Shown: positions 1 to 11,825 of the stretch, one piece after another
Layout: each line of letters begins with the position of its first letter
Position numbering within the stretch: the first letter of the stretch is position 1
Assembly (NCBI GenBank): GCA_023653785.1
Contig: JAMKCH010001698.1
Location: 35,574 to 99,573, forward strand
Direction: 5' to 3'
DNA length: 64,000 nucleotides
DNA from: Ophioderma brevispina
Lineage: Eukaryota > Echinodermata > Ophiuroidea > Amphilepidida > Ophiodermatidae
The notes under the pieces: model-generated
The model's database searches: none
What the model saw: only the letters and a program-made list of their open reading frames with translations
Told to the model about the DNA's origin: nothing
Position numbers and translations under genes: made by a program

Positions 1-404
1 TTGTAGACTTGGAAATGCGCGAAGTAAACTGCGGCTGGTATACTAAGCCATAAGGTACTCAGTGCGTTAAATGTGAACGTCACTGTATAGAAGAACAGTC
101 CTGCTGTATTTTAATGTTAGACCTTAGGTTTTTGCAAAGCACCAAATTTGGCAGCTCGGACGATTCTGGTAACTTTCCAGCATATATAAAATAACATATA
201 GTTTTATAAATTCAAATGTTATGCAAAGTTCTCCACTTTCTATTTGAGAGGTCTACACTTGGTGAAATCTCTTGTCAACTGGTAAAGAAAAATGACTTGC
301 AACAAAATTTGTCCTTAGCAAACTTTCCCATAATGCAACAAAAACATGCGAAGACAAGTTGAAATTTCGCAGTCCTTTATAGTACATTTCAAATTAAGTG
401 AGAC
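1..404. other. Intergenic or intronic, no feature seen
   Basis: AT-rich sequence with no open frame of note, no recognised domain and no internal repeat. Confidence 0.6.
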
Positions 405-740
405 TCCACGCATATATCGATAGGGGTGACATTGATACGGGGTTCAATCCCCGGCCATGTGGAGACTAGGCCTTTGTTGCCATTACAAAACATATTGTGT
501 CCATGGTACAAAGTTACTTTACAGAATCGGCTTACTGGAAACTGATGCATTCAGTTATACAATGGTTTGGAAATGATGGAAGAACTTATGCCATGGTTGG
601 CCATGATGTTAAATCCGCTTGTGCTAATCTCTTAATACAAGTTTGACCATTTTTGATGGCCAAATAAAAACTTAGTTGTGTTATGTGTGCACTGATATAA
701 GAATGCATTATTTCTCCATTACAGTGATATGGAATGACAT
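405..740 (+). repeat. Dispersed repeat, copy 1, with tRNA-like B box (SINE candidate)
   Basis: Matches 54125-54430 in the same orientation. Shared landmarks in order are a GGGGTTYAATCC stretch, 'CCATGTGGAGACTAGGCC', 'TTGTTGCCATTACAAAAC', a 'GAATCGGCTT' block and 'GCATGGTTGGCC'. The GGGTTCAATCCCC at about 440 fits a pol III B box flanked by a T-stem-like pairing. A matching A box is not clear. Homology is strong over about 200 bp and fades after about 625. A tRNA-derived SINE is the simplest reading, but no poly-A tail or target-site duplication was found. Confidence 0.6.
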
Positions 741-910
741 TTTTTTCAGTGTTCAAATAACAACGTGTAATGAAATATTTGCTGGTGTTTTTCATCCTGA
801 TACTTCAATTGAACCATGCAAGCTAACTTCAACATTTATTTACTAGCTACATTACAATACATTGTATGAGTACCATAAACTTTTTTTCCTGTGGCCATTA
901 AATTAATTCC

Positions 911-971
911 TCGTACCTCTCACGGTGAATGGACAGACCCAAAACTTTTAATGAGGTCTCACTTATTTTGA
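911..971 (+). repeat. Short dispersed repeat, pair of 61852-61920
   Basis: The stretch starting 'ACCTCTCACGGTGAATGGAC' and continuing through 'AAAACTTTTAATGAGG' recurs at 61852-61920 with a few indels. Nothing else around the two sites matches, so it is probably a fragment of a dispersed element. Confidence 0.55.
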
Positions 972-1439
972 AACCTACTATACCTTCGCTGGAACATGCT
1001 CCACATCCTGCACCTGATGTGTTTGACATAGCAATTACTCAAAGTCTGTTGTTCATCAACATGTGTGAAATCTTGCTTCCTATATGTAAACAAAGAACCT
1101 CTGTACAGTTCTTAGAATGGAGAAGATAAGACACTGTGCTCCTATTGTCCTCTGACTGCAAAACTCTTCTAATATGTTCTCATAAGTATGGCCTTAATTT
1201 GTCAAATACTTCTTGGCATACATCAGACCAAACAGATTTGGTATTCTTCTTCAGCAGGCTTGTCATTGGATGTGCAATAACAGAAAAATAGGACAGTATT
1301 TCCTGCCATACCCAGAAATCTCATCAGTTCATCTCCATCTCCACACTCATAATTTATATGATTAAATTTTAACATGATTTAATTAATATAATACAAAAAA
1401 TAATATAATATTCAGGAGTCTGTCACAGATGAACCTGAT

Positions 1440-2520
1440 AAAGAAAGAGCTATGTCAACTACTCTAGGTGCCCTCAGCACGCCACTGCGCTGCGATCCTG
1501 CGCACGCCACTGCCAAGTCAGTCACCTGGGATGATATAGGTATTGCAAAAACAAGTGATGGAAATGATGTCAATGCTATTATCACTCATCGAAGATGGCC
1601 TGCCAGGATCACACCAAGAGATGCCACCAGATTTGCAGGATTTTTTGAGCCTGAGAGAGACCTTACACTTTGGATGGAGTTGTCCTATACAATGATCACA
1701 TTGTAATCCCCACCCCTCCGATCCCAGGTATTGGTATTGAGATCACCAGGGGATCTCATCCATGACCTCACATTGTAATCCCCATCCCTCAGATCCCAGG
1801 TATTGGTATTGAGATCACTTCACTCAGCTCACCAGGGGATCTCATCCATGACCTCACATTGTAATCCCCATCCCTCCGATCCCAGGTATTGAGATCACTT
1901 CACTCAGCTCACCAGGGGATCTCATCCATGACCTCACATTGTAATCCCCATCCCTCAGATCCCAGGTATTGGTATTAAGATCACTTCACTCAGCTTACCA
2001 GGGGATCTCATCCATGACCTCACATTGTAATCCCCATCCCTCCGATCCCAGGTATTGAAATCACCTCACTCAGCTAACCAGGGGATCTCATCCATGACCT
2101 CGCATTGTAATCCCCATCCCTCAGATCCCAGGTATTGGTATTGAGATCACTTCACTCAGCTCACCAGGGGATCTCATCCATGACCTCGCGTACTGAAGCT
2201 TCAGTTTTTGAGCCTGGTGGTATAATATCTGCACACTCGATGCTCGCAATGAAATCGAATGGCTCCATCACCCGCTTTATCACAACCTAATCAACCTCCT
2301 GTGTCAGTCTACCCATTTCAATCGATATCTGCTGCTTCTTGCACTTTGCGGACAAGAATTACTTGGTTATCGTAGATCGTTACATTAACTGGGCTACTGT
2401 GAGCATGCAGCAGAAGAAGTTGAAAGACCTGAGGCGTACATTCGTCACATTTGGCATCAGTGATGAACTGACATCTGGCCAGAGTTCTCCTCAACGGAAA
2501 CGAAGACCTTTCTTCTCGGT
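1440..2520 (+). pseudogene. pol: Ty3/gypsy-type retrotransposon pol remnant (post-RNase H linker, H2C2 zinc-binding region, integrase core start)
   Basis: This is a broken fragment of a Ty3/gypsy polyprotein, read in several frames on the + strand. From 1452 an 84-residue frame resembles the linker after RNase H and ends with a stretch like 'DGVVLYNDHIVIP' (read with a frame change). Next comes 'SLHSAHQGISSM', the HxxxH half of the H2C2 zinc-binding domain that precedes integrase. After the tandem array there is 'MAPSPALSQPNQPPVS', and from 2337 'KNYLVIVDRYINWATV' followed by 'FVTFGISDELTS', the start of the DDE integrase core including its first Asp (in VDRY). The usual DGGPEF-like continuation is lost. 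Reverse transcriptase, RNase H, the integrase C-terminus and LTRs are not seen. Frameshifts and an internal tandem amplification (1699-2188) make it non-functional. The family assignment rests on motif order and is firm; the clade (Mag-like?) is a guess. Confidence 0.85.
1699..2188 (+). repeat. Alternating 86/80 bp tandem array inside gypsy pol
   Basis: Six head-to-tail units begin with CATTGTAATCCCC at 1699, 1771, 1857, 1937, 2023 and 2103. Unit lengths are 72, 86, 80, 86, 80 and 86 bp. The 86 bp form has 'CCCTCAGATCCC' and a doubled GGTATT. The 80 bp form has 'CCCTCCGATCCC' and a single GGTATT. The long and short forms alternate strictly, so the higher-order period is 166 bp. Each unit carries the coding sequence for the HxxxH zinc motif of the surrounding pol. 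Neither 86, 80 nor 166 is a multiple of three, so the array cannot be translated through as in-frame repeats. Confidence 0.95.
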
Positions 2521-2529
2521 TTAGAAATC

Positions 2530-4685
2530 GAGAACATTTGGTGAACCATTTCTCACCTCGTGAACCATAAAGACCTTTAACCCTCTCTGTATACGTTATA
2601 ACACATAAGCCAGTGGCTTTAGAGATGACATTCCAAATGTTTGCAGGTCATTTGGGAATCTAAAAACACAAACAAAGACTAGGCTTGTTTCGACTAATAT
2701 GCTGATTTTGAATATGCCCAGGAAAATAAATAATTTTGACCTTTTTAAAACAAAAAAGTAAATAGTCATAAAACAAATAGTCATATATCCCTTAATGCCA
2801 TTTTTGCCACGTTTCCAAATGGACCAAAATCACGGAGCGGACCCCTGCCTTGTTTCAGGGAAAATTGCCCATAGATATAGCTAGATCTAACAAGAAAAAT
2901 AACGCTACCTCCCTTTTTGCGGTGATCGTCATTTTCCGAAAAGGACAACAGGGATATAGTCACCGTTAGTGCTCAAAAGATTAGGAACCATTTTAAATAT
3001 ATAGTCAAAAACAAGTACTATTCATGTTTTCTGTAAGATATTCAAGCTACATTGTAAAGGTGCATCGTAGTTTTTGAGGGATGTCACCAAAATCGTGGAA
3101 AATTCAAACATTCATTCTGGTTCTGGTTCTTTCACCGTTATCATATGTTTATCATGTTGTTCATCCGACGTTTATCATGTTGTTCATCCGAGTAATGATT
3201 AAAAAAGAACTACCTTTCAAGTCATCTTAATTTTTTTTGAAAACGTCACCACAAGGATGTATCCTCCCTTAATGTTACGCGTATTTCCAACGAAAAAGAC
3301 AACTTCTTCGATGATCAAAAGAAACCCAAGGACTATGGTCGAATGCTTTCTTTTTTCGCTTGTTCCTCGGCAGTACCCACGCGCACACGTACGTGCCGAG
3401 AGATCTTTGTTGGCGTTTATCTTGCTGGAAACATCTTTTTCAGTCTATTTCTTCATATATTAATTATGTTTGATTTTCCAGACTGAGATGGAAAGCATCT
3501 TGAGTTTAGGGGTGGATCCTTCCGTATTGTTTATTATTTCTAAAACAAGAAAACAAGACTCGTATCTGGCATACGCATCGAAAAATGATGTTTGATCTCA
3601 TGACATTTGACGATGAAAATGAGCTCCTGCGCGCAAAATAAAACGCGTGTTTCCGAGCAAAAAGGTAATTTAAAATGCTTAATATAATCAAATCTTTTGT
3701 AATTTTCCAATTTGCTGGTGTTGATGAGCAAAGCCTGTATGTGCGCCTTAGCCAAAGCTCAATTGGTCAAAATTGCAGTTTTGATATTGATCGTGGGCGA
3801 TGGGTAAGGGGGGGGGGGGGCTGCGTGACTCTTAGGCTAGACATGATTTCCACATGGGACAAAACACTTGACATTTGCAGTACGATTTATTTTTTGCACT
3901 GTTATGTCGGGAAACGCTAACAATTTAATTTATGGGTTGACATTCCTGAGTTAAAGTCCCTCTTTATAAATATAATTAAGTGCTTACGAATTGTACAACA
4001 CAAATTGTCTTTAATAGCGTATATAGACGGCGGTTAGTCGAACCGAAGGGTCTCTGAAGATTTGATTGACGGACTCCGACCATGTCATACTTTACTTACA
4101 TAGTTATCTTACTATTGGAAAGAGATGTCATTTGCAGCTGGCTTTCCCAGTTGACATAAATTGAAAGCTATTATTTTAACAATAGTGCAAAAATGTAAGA
4201 AAACCACCCCAGTACATTAACAACTATTGACATAATATGTAACTGTTATAAATACTTGACTTACAACCATACACCGTCCTTCAACCGAATGACAAGCTCA
4301 TATGGGTATGTTTTCTATGTGTATTGTCTGTCTGCCAATATAAGGACGACTTTTGATTGGTACTTCTGGAAAACATTGCCTAACCTTACTGAAGTACATC
4401 CAGAATCCTGGAGAATTTCTGACCCAATCCCATATTATGACATCAGTACATTTTTTTGTGTGTTTTGTAAAAAAAAACAAACAAACATCCTATTAATTTC
4501 GTGTACACAACTTTAAACTCATGCAGGCTCCCCTTGCCGACATCCACATAAATTTAAATTTTGGTGAGGTTATTAATTTTGAAAAGTTCCACACTTTCAG
4601 ATAGGGGACAGAAAATTGATTGACATGAGGGACATCCTAGCTCACCTTAATTGTTGGTAATAACTATATACGGGAAGCACTCCCA
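2530..4685. other. No gene recognised
   Basis: AT-rich sequence with only short unrecognised open frames. Small items seen are two 22 bp direct copies of GTTTATCATGTTGTTCATCC at 3147 and 3170, a short inverted repeat CTCGGCA..TGCCGAG near 3369-3403, and a G homopolymer at about 3809-3820. Confidence 0.6.
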
Positions 4686-4689
4686 TCTT

Positions 4690-5050
4690 GGGAGGTGACG
4701 CTTATGTAAAGCTGTTAAGAACCCCCAATTTTCCAGCACCGCTGTCACCAAAGACCACCCATTTAATTTTGAAATGTCACCAAAAGACCACATTGGTTTT
4801 GGAAGTTTTTTACCACTGTCACCTAAGACCCCTATTCTGATAAAATTTGGAACATTTCACCCAAAGACCCATATTTTGGTAAATTGGAGCCAAATTTTTC
4901 TAAAATGAACCCACATTTTTTCTGGAAAATGTGCATATAAATTTGTCACCCGAAAACCTCTATTTTGGGGCATTTGGCTGTCTTTACCCCAATACCCCTC
5001 TTTGTTTGAGTACTCTGGTCACCTAATGCCCCTGGGTTTGGAACCGTGAG
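4690..5050 (+). repeat. Degenerate short tandem repeat, GTCACCNAAGACC type
   Basis: A loose motif of 'TCACC(A/T)AAGACC' followed by a T-rich 'ATTTTGG' tail recurs roughly every 40-60 bp from about 4744 to 5030. Copies include the ones at 4744, 4779, 4827, 4857, 4946 and 5019. Divergence is high, so the period is only approximate. There is no coding potential. Confidence 0.5.
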
Positions 5051-6559
5051 CCTTACAACAACCCATACCATTTCATAGAATGATGTCCCCCCCCACCCTG
5101 GCCCTATGGGTTTAAACACAACTACTACTGAACGATACACATGTCACAGTGTACACTTTACAATCTTGTAACAACGATTCAAATTGGCAACATGTTGCTT
5201 GAAATTGGCACGACAGTTCCGCTTAATATTGAAGCGTGACTAAAATGATACAATCAATCTAATACCACTAAAACCTACTACGTGTCCACCTCATCTCTAT
5301 AAACATATTTCCTACATCAAGGGGTTCATCATCTTTCGTTGACACCCTCGTGAATTTTTTCTAAAAAAAGGTTAAAGTTGCAGCAAATTTCACATTTTTT
5401 TGCATTGCGATGGTGCAAACTCGTGAGGAATTATGGGTATTCTGGCAAGTCAAAATTCATAACGGCAGCATTTGTCAGAAAGACGACAGGAGTCAAGCAG
5501 AAAGCGGTGATAGGCGCCGGACGGGATTCACATGGCGTTCACACCGCCCCATCAACGACAGGAAAGGGCCAGTTAGGAAATGGCCACTATACTAATTTGG
5601 TGGCTGCCAATGTGTCCTTTTTTTTTGAAATATGTTGTTATTCATTTATGATATGTGTTTAAAAAAAAAATCAAACATACTTAAAACATTAAGGTTTTTC
5701 GAAATTTCTTTCTTCCACCCAGGCTACTAGGGTTCTGCTCTGTTCTTTCTGTCTTAGGCTTGCCAGATCTAGACCCAAACTCAATCTCACAAACATTTCA
5801 CTGTCTAATCTCGTGATCGCCTAGGGGTAGACGGGAAGACGCGTCGAAATTACTCGGCTTGCCAAGATTGCAACTTATGTCGCGGAATCAGTAAGTAGGT
5901 AATAGAGGAAAACAAATCACTTAAAAACTCATTACAAAATATAAATGGGCGCTTTGGAACTGCGAAAGAGTGGACTGTCCTCTCTTTTTTAAGTGACACA
6001 GGACCCACTCCGAAAAGAGTGGAATTTTCAAACCTTTAGAAGATATTTTTTGGGTCAAGTGACTCTTTATAATTTGAAAAATAATATTTATCAATTTTGT
6101 TAAATTTAATGTTTTTTGCTTTTTTATAATAAAAAAAATGTTTTGAAAGTGGTTCTAATTTCCATCTTTTCGAGTGGGCTCTAGAGAACTGTAAAAGAGT
6201 TAAATTCACTTTTTTTGCTTTTAGAGAGAAGCTTCATACAGCCCAAAAATACGTTACGAGCCCTTTGACTTGAGACCATTGCATTTTGATCTAGCTCAAT
6301 TAATCATTAAGACATTAAGACGTTTGTTAATTCGCTAATCACAAGAAAAAAGTACTTTTTTAAGGTGGATGACCCAATTTATTGACAGTCTCCGCACCCT
6401 TTCCTCACGATTTTAAGTATATAGAAGAACTCGGGCGCCACGCCTGGTGTCGTCCTTTCACTTAAATAATTGTATGTGAGAGAGTAATGGTGAGTCCAAC
6501 GGATGCAGGTACAAAACCACGACAAGGATCAAAATTGATACAAGAGGTTACCTTGAATA
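5051..6559. other. No gene recognised
   Basis: AT-rich, with two overlapping short frames near 5378-5662 that match nothing I know. A weak direct repeat is visible: GGGCGCTTTGGAACTGCGAAAGAG-like sequence at about 5946 and a relative (GGGCTCTAGAGAACTGTAAAAGAG-like) at about 6177. Confidence 0.55.
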
Positions 6560-9500
6560 AGCGAACATAGGGAGTGAGCAGGTTTACCAACTTGGCGTGG
6601 GGAGGGAATGTAACGCGAGAAACAAGTTTGACACGTATCAAGCCACTATTACAGCGTCCAGTACAATGGGGGAAGAACATACTATATGCGGTATGTAATG
6701 TCGTATGCCGTTACGGATAGAAACAAAAGCATGGACAGGAGTAATACAAATTTACTGTGCACTGTGAAAAACAACAAACAGGGAATACCAGCAATTAATT
6801 TGAAACTGTGGCAGAGAAAAGTAACGATAGCCAGAAATTGCAATTACACAGCACAGATAAAACCTGGTAAAAGGGGACCGGGGGGGGACAATACAGACAA
6901 AATGGGACCGACATTTCGAACAGAGTAACTGTTCTTTATCAAGGAAAAATACACAAGCTATAACTACACTACCGAGCATAACACAATTGTCTCACAACGA
7001 TCATTATAAGACATCTTGCAAAAGTTCAGAAAAAAAAGTAGCAAGCACAAGAGAACTGTGATTTTCAAAGTAAGACACAATGCCATATTACTACTGTAAT
7101 AACGTACAGAGCAATGAACTAGATGTTTACAGCAGCACTCAGACCTTTGCTACTGCTAGTATCAATTACCAACAAAAGAAAGAGAGCACGCAGGCAGGGA
7201 TACTTGCAGCCAATGGGAAGCCTCAAGTATGAGTGGAACATCAAATATAGATTGCATATAAGGCATACTGTGTGTGTTGGTGTAGGCAGTTTATATGAAA
7301 GTGTGTATATACATGTAAATCAAAATAAGTTATAACTACAGCTGGAAATGTGTAAATGACAAGTGATGATGCCCAGAATCACGTGTTTTGTTAATTATGG
7401 TCTGAGTGTGTGGGTATTTGTGTGTTGTGTGTGTGCATTTATAAATTTGAGACAGATGAGGGTAGGTGGTGTGGTTCGTGAGAAAATAGTCTCAGGGGAA
7501 TAAAAACTGGAATTAAAATGAGTAGGGCAAAATGAAACAATAATGTTTGTCCACAATGAGCTGCAATATATAGCATAGATTTAATAAACCTCATGATGTT
7601 ATTTTTAACATTCATACCATGGGGCTGCATGGTTGAAGCCTTTTGATCCACTCTTTCTCTAAGTTTTTCCTCATCGTTGTGTCAGTTTTGGGAGGCTTGT
7701 CCAATGCAAACAATACTGATGTTTTGAGCATTGTGGTTTAGGGAGATTAAAGTTGTCCTGGCCACAGGTGTGTTCCTGTCATGTCTGGCATCGGCAACTG
7801 TTTCAACCAGTCGACTTTTCTAAGTGCGACTATCTCCCCTACATATTGCTATCAACTAAAGGCAGTACTTAATGAGGTAAACACATGTCACTCTGGCATG
7901 TGAGTTGGTTATTATGTATGGTGTGAAGTCTTTCACCTTAGAGATCTGTGTAAATTGGCCCTTTCGGCAGTGTGGGAAACAGCATCTTCTTAATCTGTTA
8001 TGCAATTTTTGATTTGCACGATTTGCATGTGCCACAGGCCTAGAGCCTCTTGGAGGAGCTCTGGTACAGGAGGAAGAGTAGGCGTACAGCAAATCTTGTG
8101 CATGGTGCTTCTGTTGGTAAGCGATAACCGCTTGGTCGGGCGGGATGGCTTTCCTGCCTACTTGGGAAGACTGAAGAATGGGCAGGTAATGCTGTATAAT
8201 TCTAGACAGTTTCGGAAGTGAGGGATGGAGGTGATAACCTTGGAACCCGTTCCAACTGGGCTGATCTCGTCCGGTAGGTTTAGGGCTTCTGTCTGGGGAT
8301 GTGCCAGGGCCTTTGTGATCTGCCTTTCAATGAGGCCATTTGAATACCCTCTAGCGTTCAGGTATTCTTTGAGCTCGTTTATTTCTGGCATCAAGTCCTC
8401 TCGGGAAGTGGAGCAGATCCTGTTGAGACGAAAAGTCTCAGCGTAGGGAAGACTAAGTTTTAGTTGCTTGGGTGGCCGGAAGTCATGAAAGAAATGCTAT
8501 GCGGAAGCTCGGGGGTCTGGAATACAATCCGTCTTAACATTCCATCTTTGATGGAGACAAGAACACAGGACCGGGATTTTCCAGATTTGATGATTCTGCA
8601 TAAACTTGATATTATGATGGAAAAGCATTGCAGAAGCACAAAAATTCTGAAATTCCTCAGGCCATTTGTCCACAGAAGGAGACGTCATCAAATACGGATC
8701 CACAGAAGATGGTTTTTTCGGTGCAGAAGAAAGAAGACGTTTCTCCTTCCAAAGATCCCATGAACAGGCAGGCCATAGAGGGCGCCATTTTCGTGCCCAT
8801 CGATGTGTCCCAAAGATCTGAGATAGTGACACCTTTAAGATGATGTTGTTGTTGTGGGACAATCTCCATAAGCTCAACAATAAGGAGTCCAGGCTTTTCA
8901 GGATAGAGGGTTTGGTTCTAGAAATGAACGACAGGAATTGATGCCTTCCTCAGTGGGTATGTTGGTGTACAAAGAAGAATACATCCCTGGTACATTACAA
9001 GCACATGTGGAAGGGATAAGGCCAATTATTATTGATGGCCTCAATTCTGCGAAGAAAATCCATATCACCTTGACGTAGGGTCAGTTTGGCAACACGGCGG
9101 TTTAGGTAGTTGTCCACAAAGAGTGAAATCTCTCTGTGGCAGTGTGTGTTAAAAGAAAAAAACCAATAGACCGTACCACTGACAATGGGCGAGCAGGCGG
9201 TTTTCCGTGCGACTTCGTACTTGCTGTGATTTTTTAGCAGAGTATAGAAACGACCATGCTTTGGAATTTTTAGGCCTAAGTGCAATTTTCATATCATTGT
9301 TATTAGGCTACTTGCATGGGCTTTTGTTTAAGAGCTTTTCCAACAGTGTTGGTGAATTTGGATTGGGTCCTTGTCAAAGTTTTTTGTAGTCATTTTGTGT
9401 AATTGACTGTCTGGAACATTCTTTAATGTACTGTTCTCTGTCTTGTATGACTAATACCGAAGAGCCTTGTCGCTTCCTTAATAATGATGTTTTTGTTTTT

Positions 9501-10040
9501 CCTCTTAATTCAACGTCAGTGCAATGTTTCCTCTCTGTATATGTTGGCGTATGTTTTTTGTTTGATGCGTCGTTGCTTTTACAAGTCACTGTTCACAGGT
9601 GGGACTGCCGTAATGAAAGCATCCAGAAAGGAATCTTTACCCGTAGAAGGTGTGAAAGTGCTCTCTTTCTTGAGAAGGGGATGGATAATAGAGCTGTTTC
9701 AACGCGTATGTTGGTGTCATGGGGAGGGTCACAAGTTTGATCATTTCTTCTTAGAAAAGTGCACTTTTAGAGCGCAGACGCGTCGTGCAAATTTGTCCAA
9801 ATCAGTGGCGGAGTTCAAGTTGGTTGACTGAGGTGGGGGTGGGACAGAATTTCAGACCAGCGAGACAGGCCCGATAGTTTCATGCTCAAGAGAGATCACA
9901 TGAGGAAGTTTGACAAACATTTTTTTTATTTGTTATGGGTATAGGCCCAGATCGGTAAGTGGAATGTTCTTGATCCATCTCCGCCTGGTAGTCCTGGTAC
10001 GGACGGGGTCGATCTTATGGTAGCCCATGATCCCATGGAA
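6560..10040 (-). mobile_element. Penelope-like retroelement (PLE), longer copy
   Basis: Read on the - strand, the element starts near 10040 and runs through a decayed reverse transcriptase / GIY-YIG coding region (about 9960-7580) into a roughly 1 kb non-coding 3' part (about 7580-6560). The ends are set by homology to the inverted derivative at 10390-11820. Its 5' part (9830-10040) matches the reverse complement of 10390-10600, and its 3' part (6560-7440) matches the reverse complement of 10600-11820. No target-site duplication was found. PLEs use target-primed reverse transcription and often insert as partial inverted copies, which fits the arrangement. Confidence 0.8.
7580..9960 (-). pseudogene. 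Penelope-like element ORF: N-terminal region, reverse transcriptase, GIY-YIG endonuclease; frameshifted
   Basis: PLE polyprotein decayed into several frames on the - strand. In order: 'LKFCPTPTSVNQLEL' (about 9870-9830), the conserved N-terminal block; 'KKESTFTPSTGKDSF' (about 9680); 'RQGSSVLVIQDREQYIKE' (about 9450), RT fingers; 'PIVSGT' and 'FVDNYLNRRVAKL' (about 9180-9080); 'TSMGTKMAPSMACLFMG' (about 8810-8765), RT motif B; 'GSVFDDVSF' (about 8705-8680), the catalytic DD pair; 'LKEYLNARGYSNGLI' (about 8370), thumb; a Cys/His stretch 'CCFPHCRKGQF' (about 7980); 'VTCVYLIKYCL' (about 7890) followed by 'QYVGEI', the GIY-YIG signature; and a C-terminus ending near 'GMNVKNNIM' (about 7600). The element would reverse transcribe its own RNA, with GIY-YIG nicking the target. 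Both catalytic regions are recognisable, but at least five frame changes and several stops make it inactive. The family call is firm. Confidence 0.88.
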
Positions 10041-10389
10041 TTTTGTGAATCGGAAGCGTTGGAAAAGCAGTAGGCCTATCGGGGAGGGGCGCCTTCTGGA
10101 GAAGCGGTTCTTGTGTAAGGAGGGACGCAAACATGGGTATATGGTTCCAGCGGTTGGTGTCAACCATAAAAAGCATGACCCGTTTTTAATACTGTGTGCT
10201 TGAATGGAGGAAGAGTTTGTGTATGCTGTTCTGAATGCTTGCGGTATTTTTGTGTGGCGCATGGCTTGGTATTTATACCCCTTTTTCTTTGGTTTAGCAA
10301 AGTATCATTGAGTATGTGTGTGAATGTTAACAATCGGAAAGTGAACGCGTGCAAAGGAATAAACATTCACGCGAATACCTCTGTATAGC

Positions 10390-11820
10390 ATTAGAATGTA
10401 TCAATAATCTATACCACCCCGTCCGTACCCAGGTACTACCGGGGCGGAGATGGTCAACTAAAACTCCACTTAACCGATCTAGGCCTATAACCATAACCAA
10501 TAACAAAAATTTGTCAACCTTTCTCATGTGATCTCTCGGATGCAATGAACTATCAATATATTTGCATGTAGCCTATCTGGAAGGATGTATTTACAGTAAG
10601 ACACATGCATCACCATACCACACCACATCACCAGTCATAGGCCTATAGCCAATCTATTTGCAACAAATCACCCCTCACTCCATAAATTAACACACCTGAT
10701 TCTGTGCCATCATTGTTCATTTACACATTACAATTTATCATAACTTTATTTTCTGTTTACCATATACCACTCATAAACTGCATACACACACAACCACATA
10801 GTATAGGCCATTTCAAACTATATTGATCTAGTTTCCACTCCCATACTGTGAATCTTCCTTTGTTGTCTGCAGTATCCCTGTCTGCTCTCTTTCTTTTGTT
10901 GTTACTTGATACTAGCCCCAGTAACAAAGGTTGATGCTCTGCTGTAAACACTTCATAGTTCACTTGCTCTGGTAATTATTGACGGTTAAGTATCTTGGCA
11001 TTGTTTCCTTACTTTGTGTAAATAATCACAGTTCTACTTGTGCCTTGCACACCATTTTATTTTTTTGTTTCGTTGAACTTTTCTATTTAATTGCAATATT
11101 TCTATCAAATCTTGTCTACTCTCGTTCAGCGTTCGGTAGTCTATAGCTGTGTCTACACTGTCATATTTAGGGGTGATATAGCTCTTGCAGTAGTTTGGTT
11201 CCGCATTAGTTGGTATCTTCTTTTGCTGTATATAATCTATTTTGTTGTTTCTTCCCTATTCCTTGATAAAGACAGTTTATCTGTTCGAACCGCGGTGTTC
11301 TGGTCGACGCCTTTTGTTCCCTTATTGTCCCGTCCCCTTATATTACCACCGTTTTATCTGGTGCTGAGCTGTAGTGATCCACCTCTGTGCAAATTGTCGT
11401 CTCCTGGGCTATCGTACTAATCTTTGCCTCTCACATTCAACTTATCCCTTCGTGCTGCGTCATACTTCCCTGCTTTTTTGTTTCTTTTACCACAGTGGCC
11501 CACAGTAAATGCTGTGTTAGAGCTTACTAACTCCTCATGTTCCCGTGCATTGTTGTTTCGCTCCTATGTTCTCTGTCAGCAAGTGCCTTACAGTTTATCA
11601 TACATGCCTATTATGTATGCTTTCTTTTCATCCCCCCCGCCCTTAGCCCGTTTTACACTTTCTGGACCTCCTCTCTTCCTTCCGCTGCATAATTTGTGGG
11701 CTTCTCGGGAGCCTACTGTGTCACCCTTGTCTTCCGGGCTCGTCGCTGTTACATTCCCCCCTCCCACCGCCAATTTTGGTATACACACAAAGAAACGAGA
11801 GGCCCCATAGTGTTGCAGCA
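10390..11820 (+). mobile_element. Internally deleted PLE derivative, inverted to the longer copy
   Basis: On the + strand this copy begins with the same 5' segment as the longer PLE ('CCCCGTCCGTACC', then a block encoding a 'VNLSHV'-like N-terminal motif near 10515). At about 10600 it jumps directly to the 3' non-coding part (landmarks AATGTGTAAATGA, a GATACTAGCCCC / GTTTACAG block near 10910-10950, and GTCCCGTCCCC near 11325). The reverse transcriptase and GIY-YIG region of about 2.4 kb is absent. Short open frames in the 3' part (for example - strand 10757-10963 and 11588-11824) have partial equivalents in the other arm, but no domain was recognised. This is a non-autonomous deletion product or a 5'/3' recombinant. 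Confidence 0.72.
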
Positions 11821-11825
11821 TCACC

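Noticed and set aside
9426..9831. + strand frames of 104 and 115 codons
   Set aside because: Antisense shadows of the PLE coding region, which reads clearly on the - strand.
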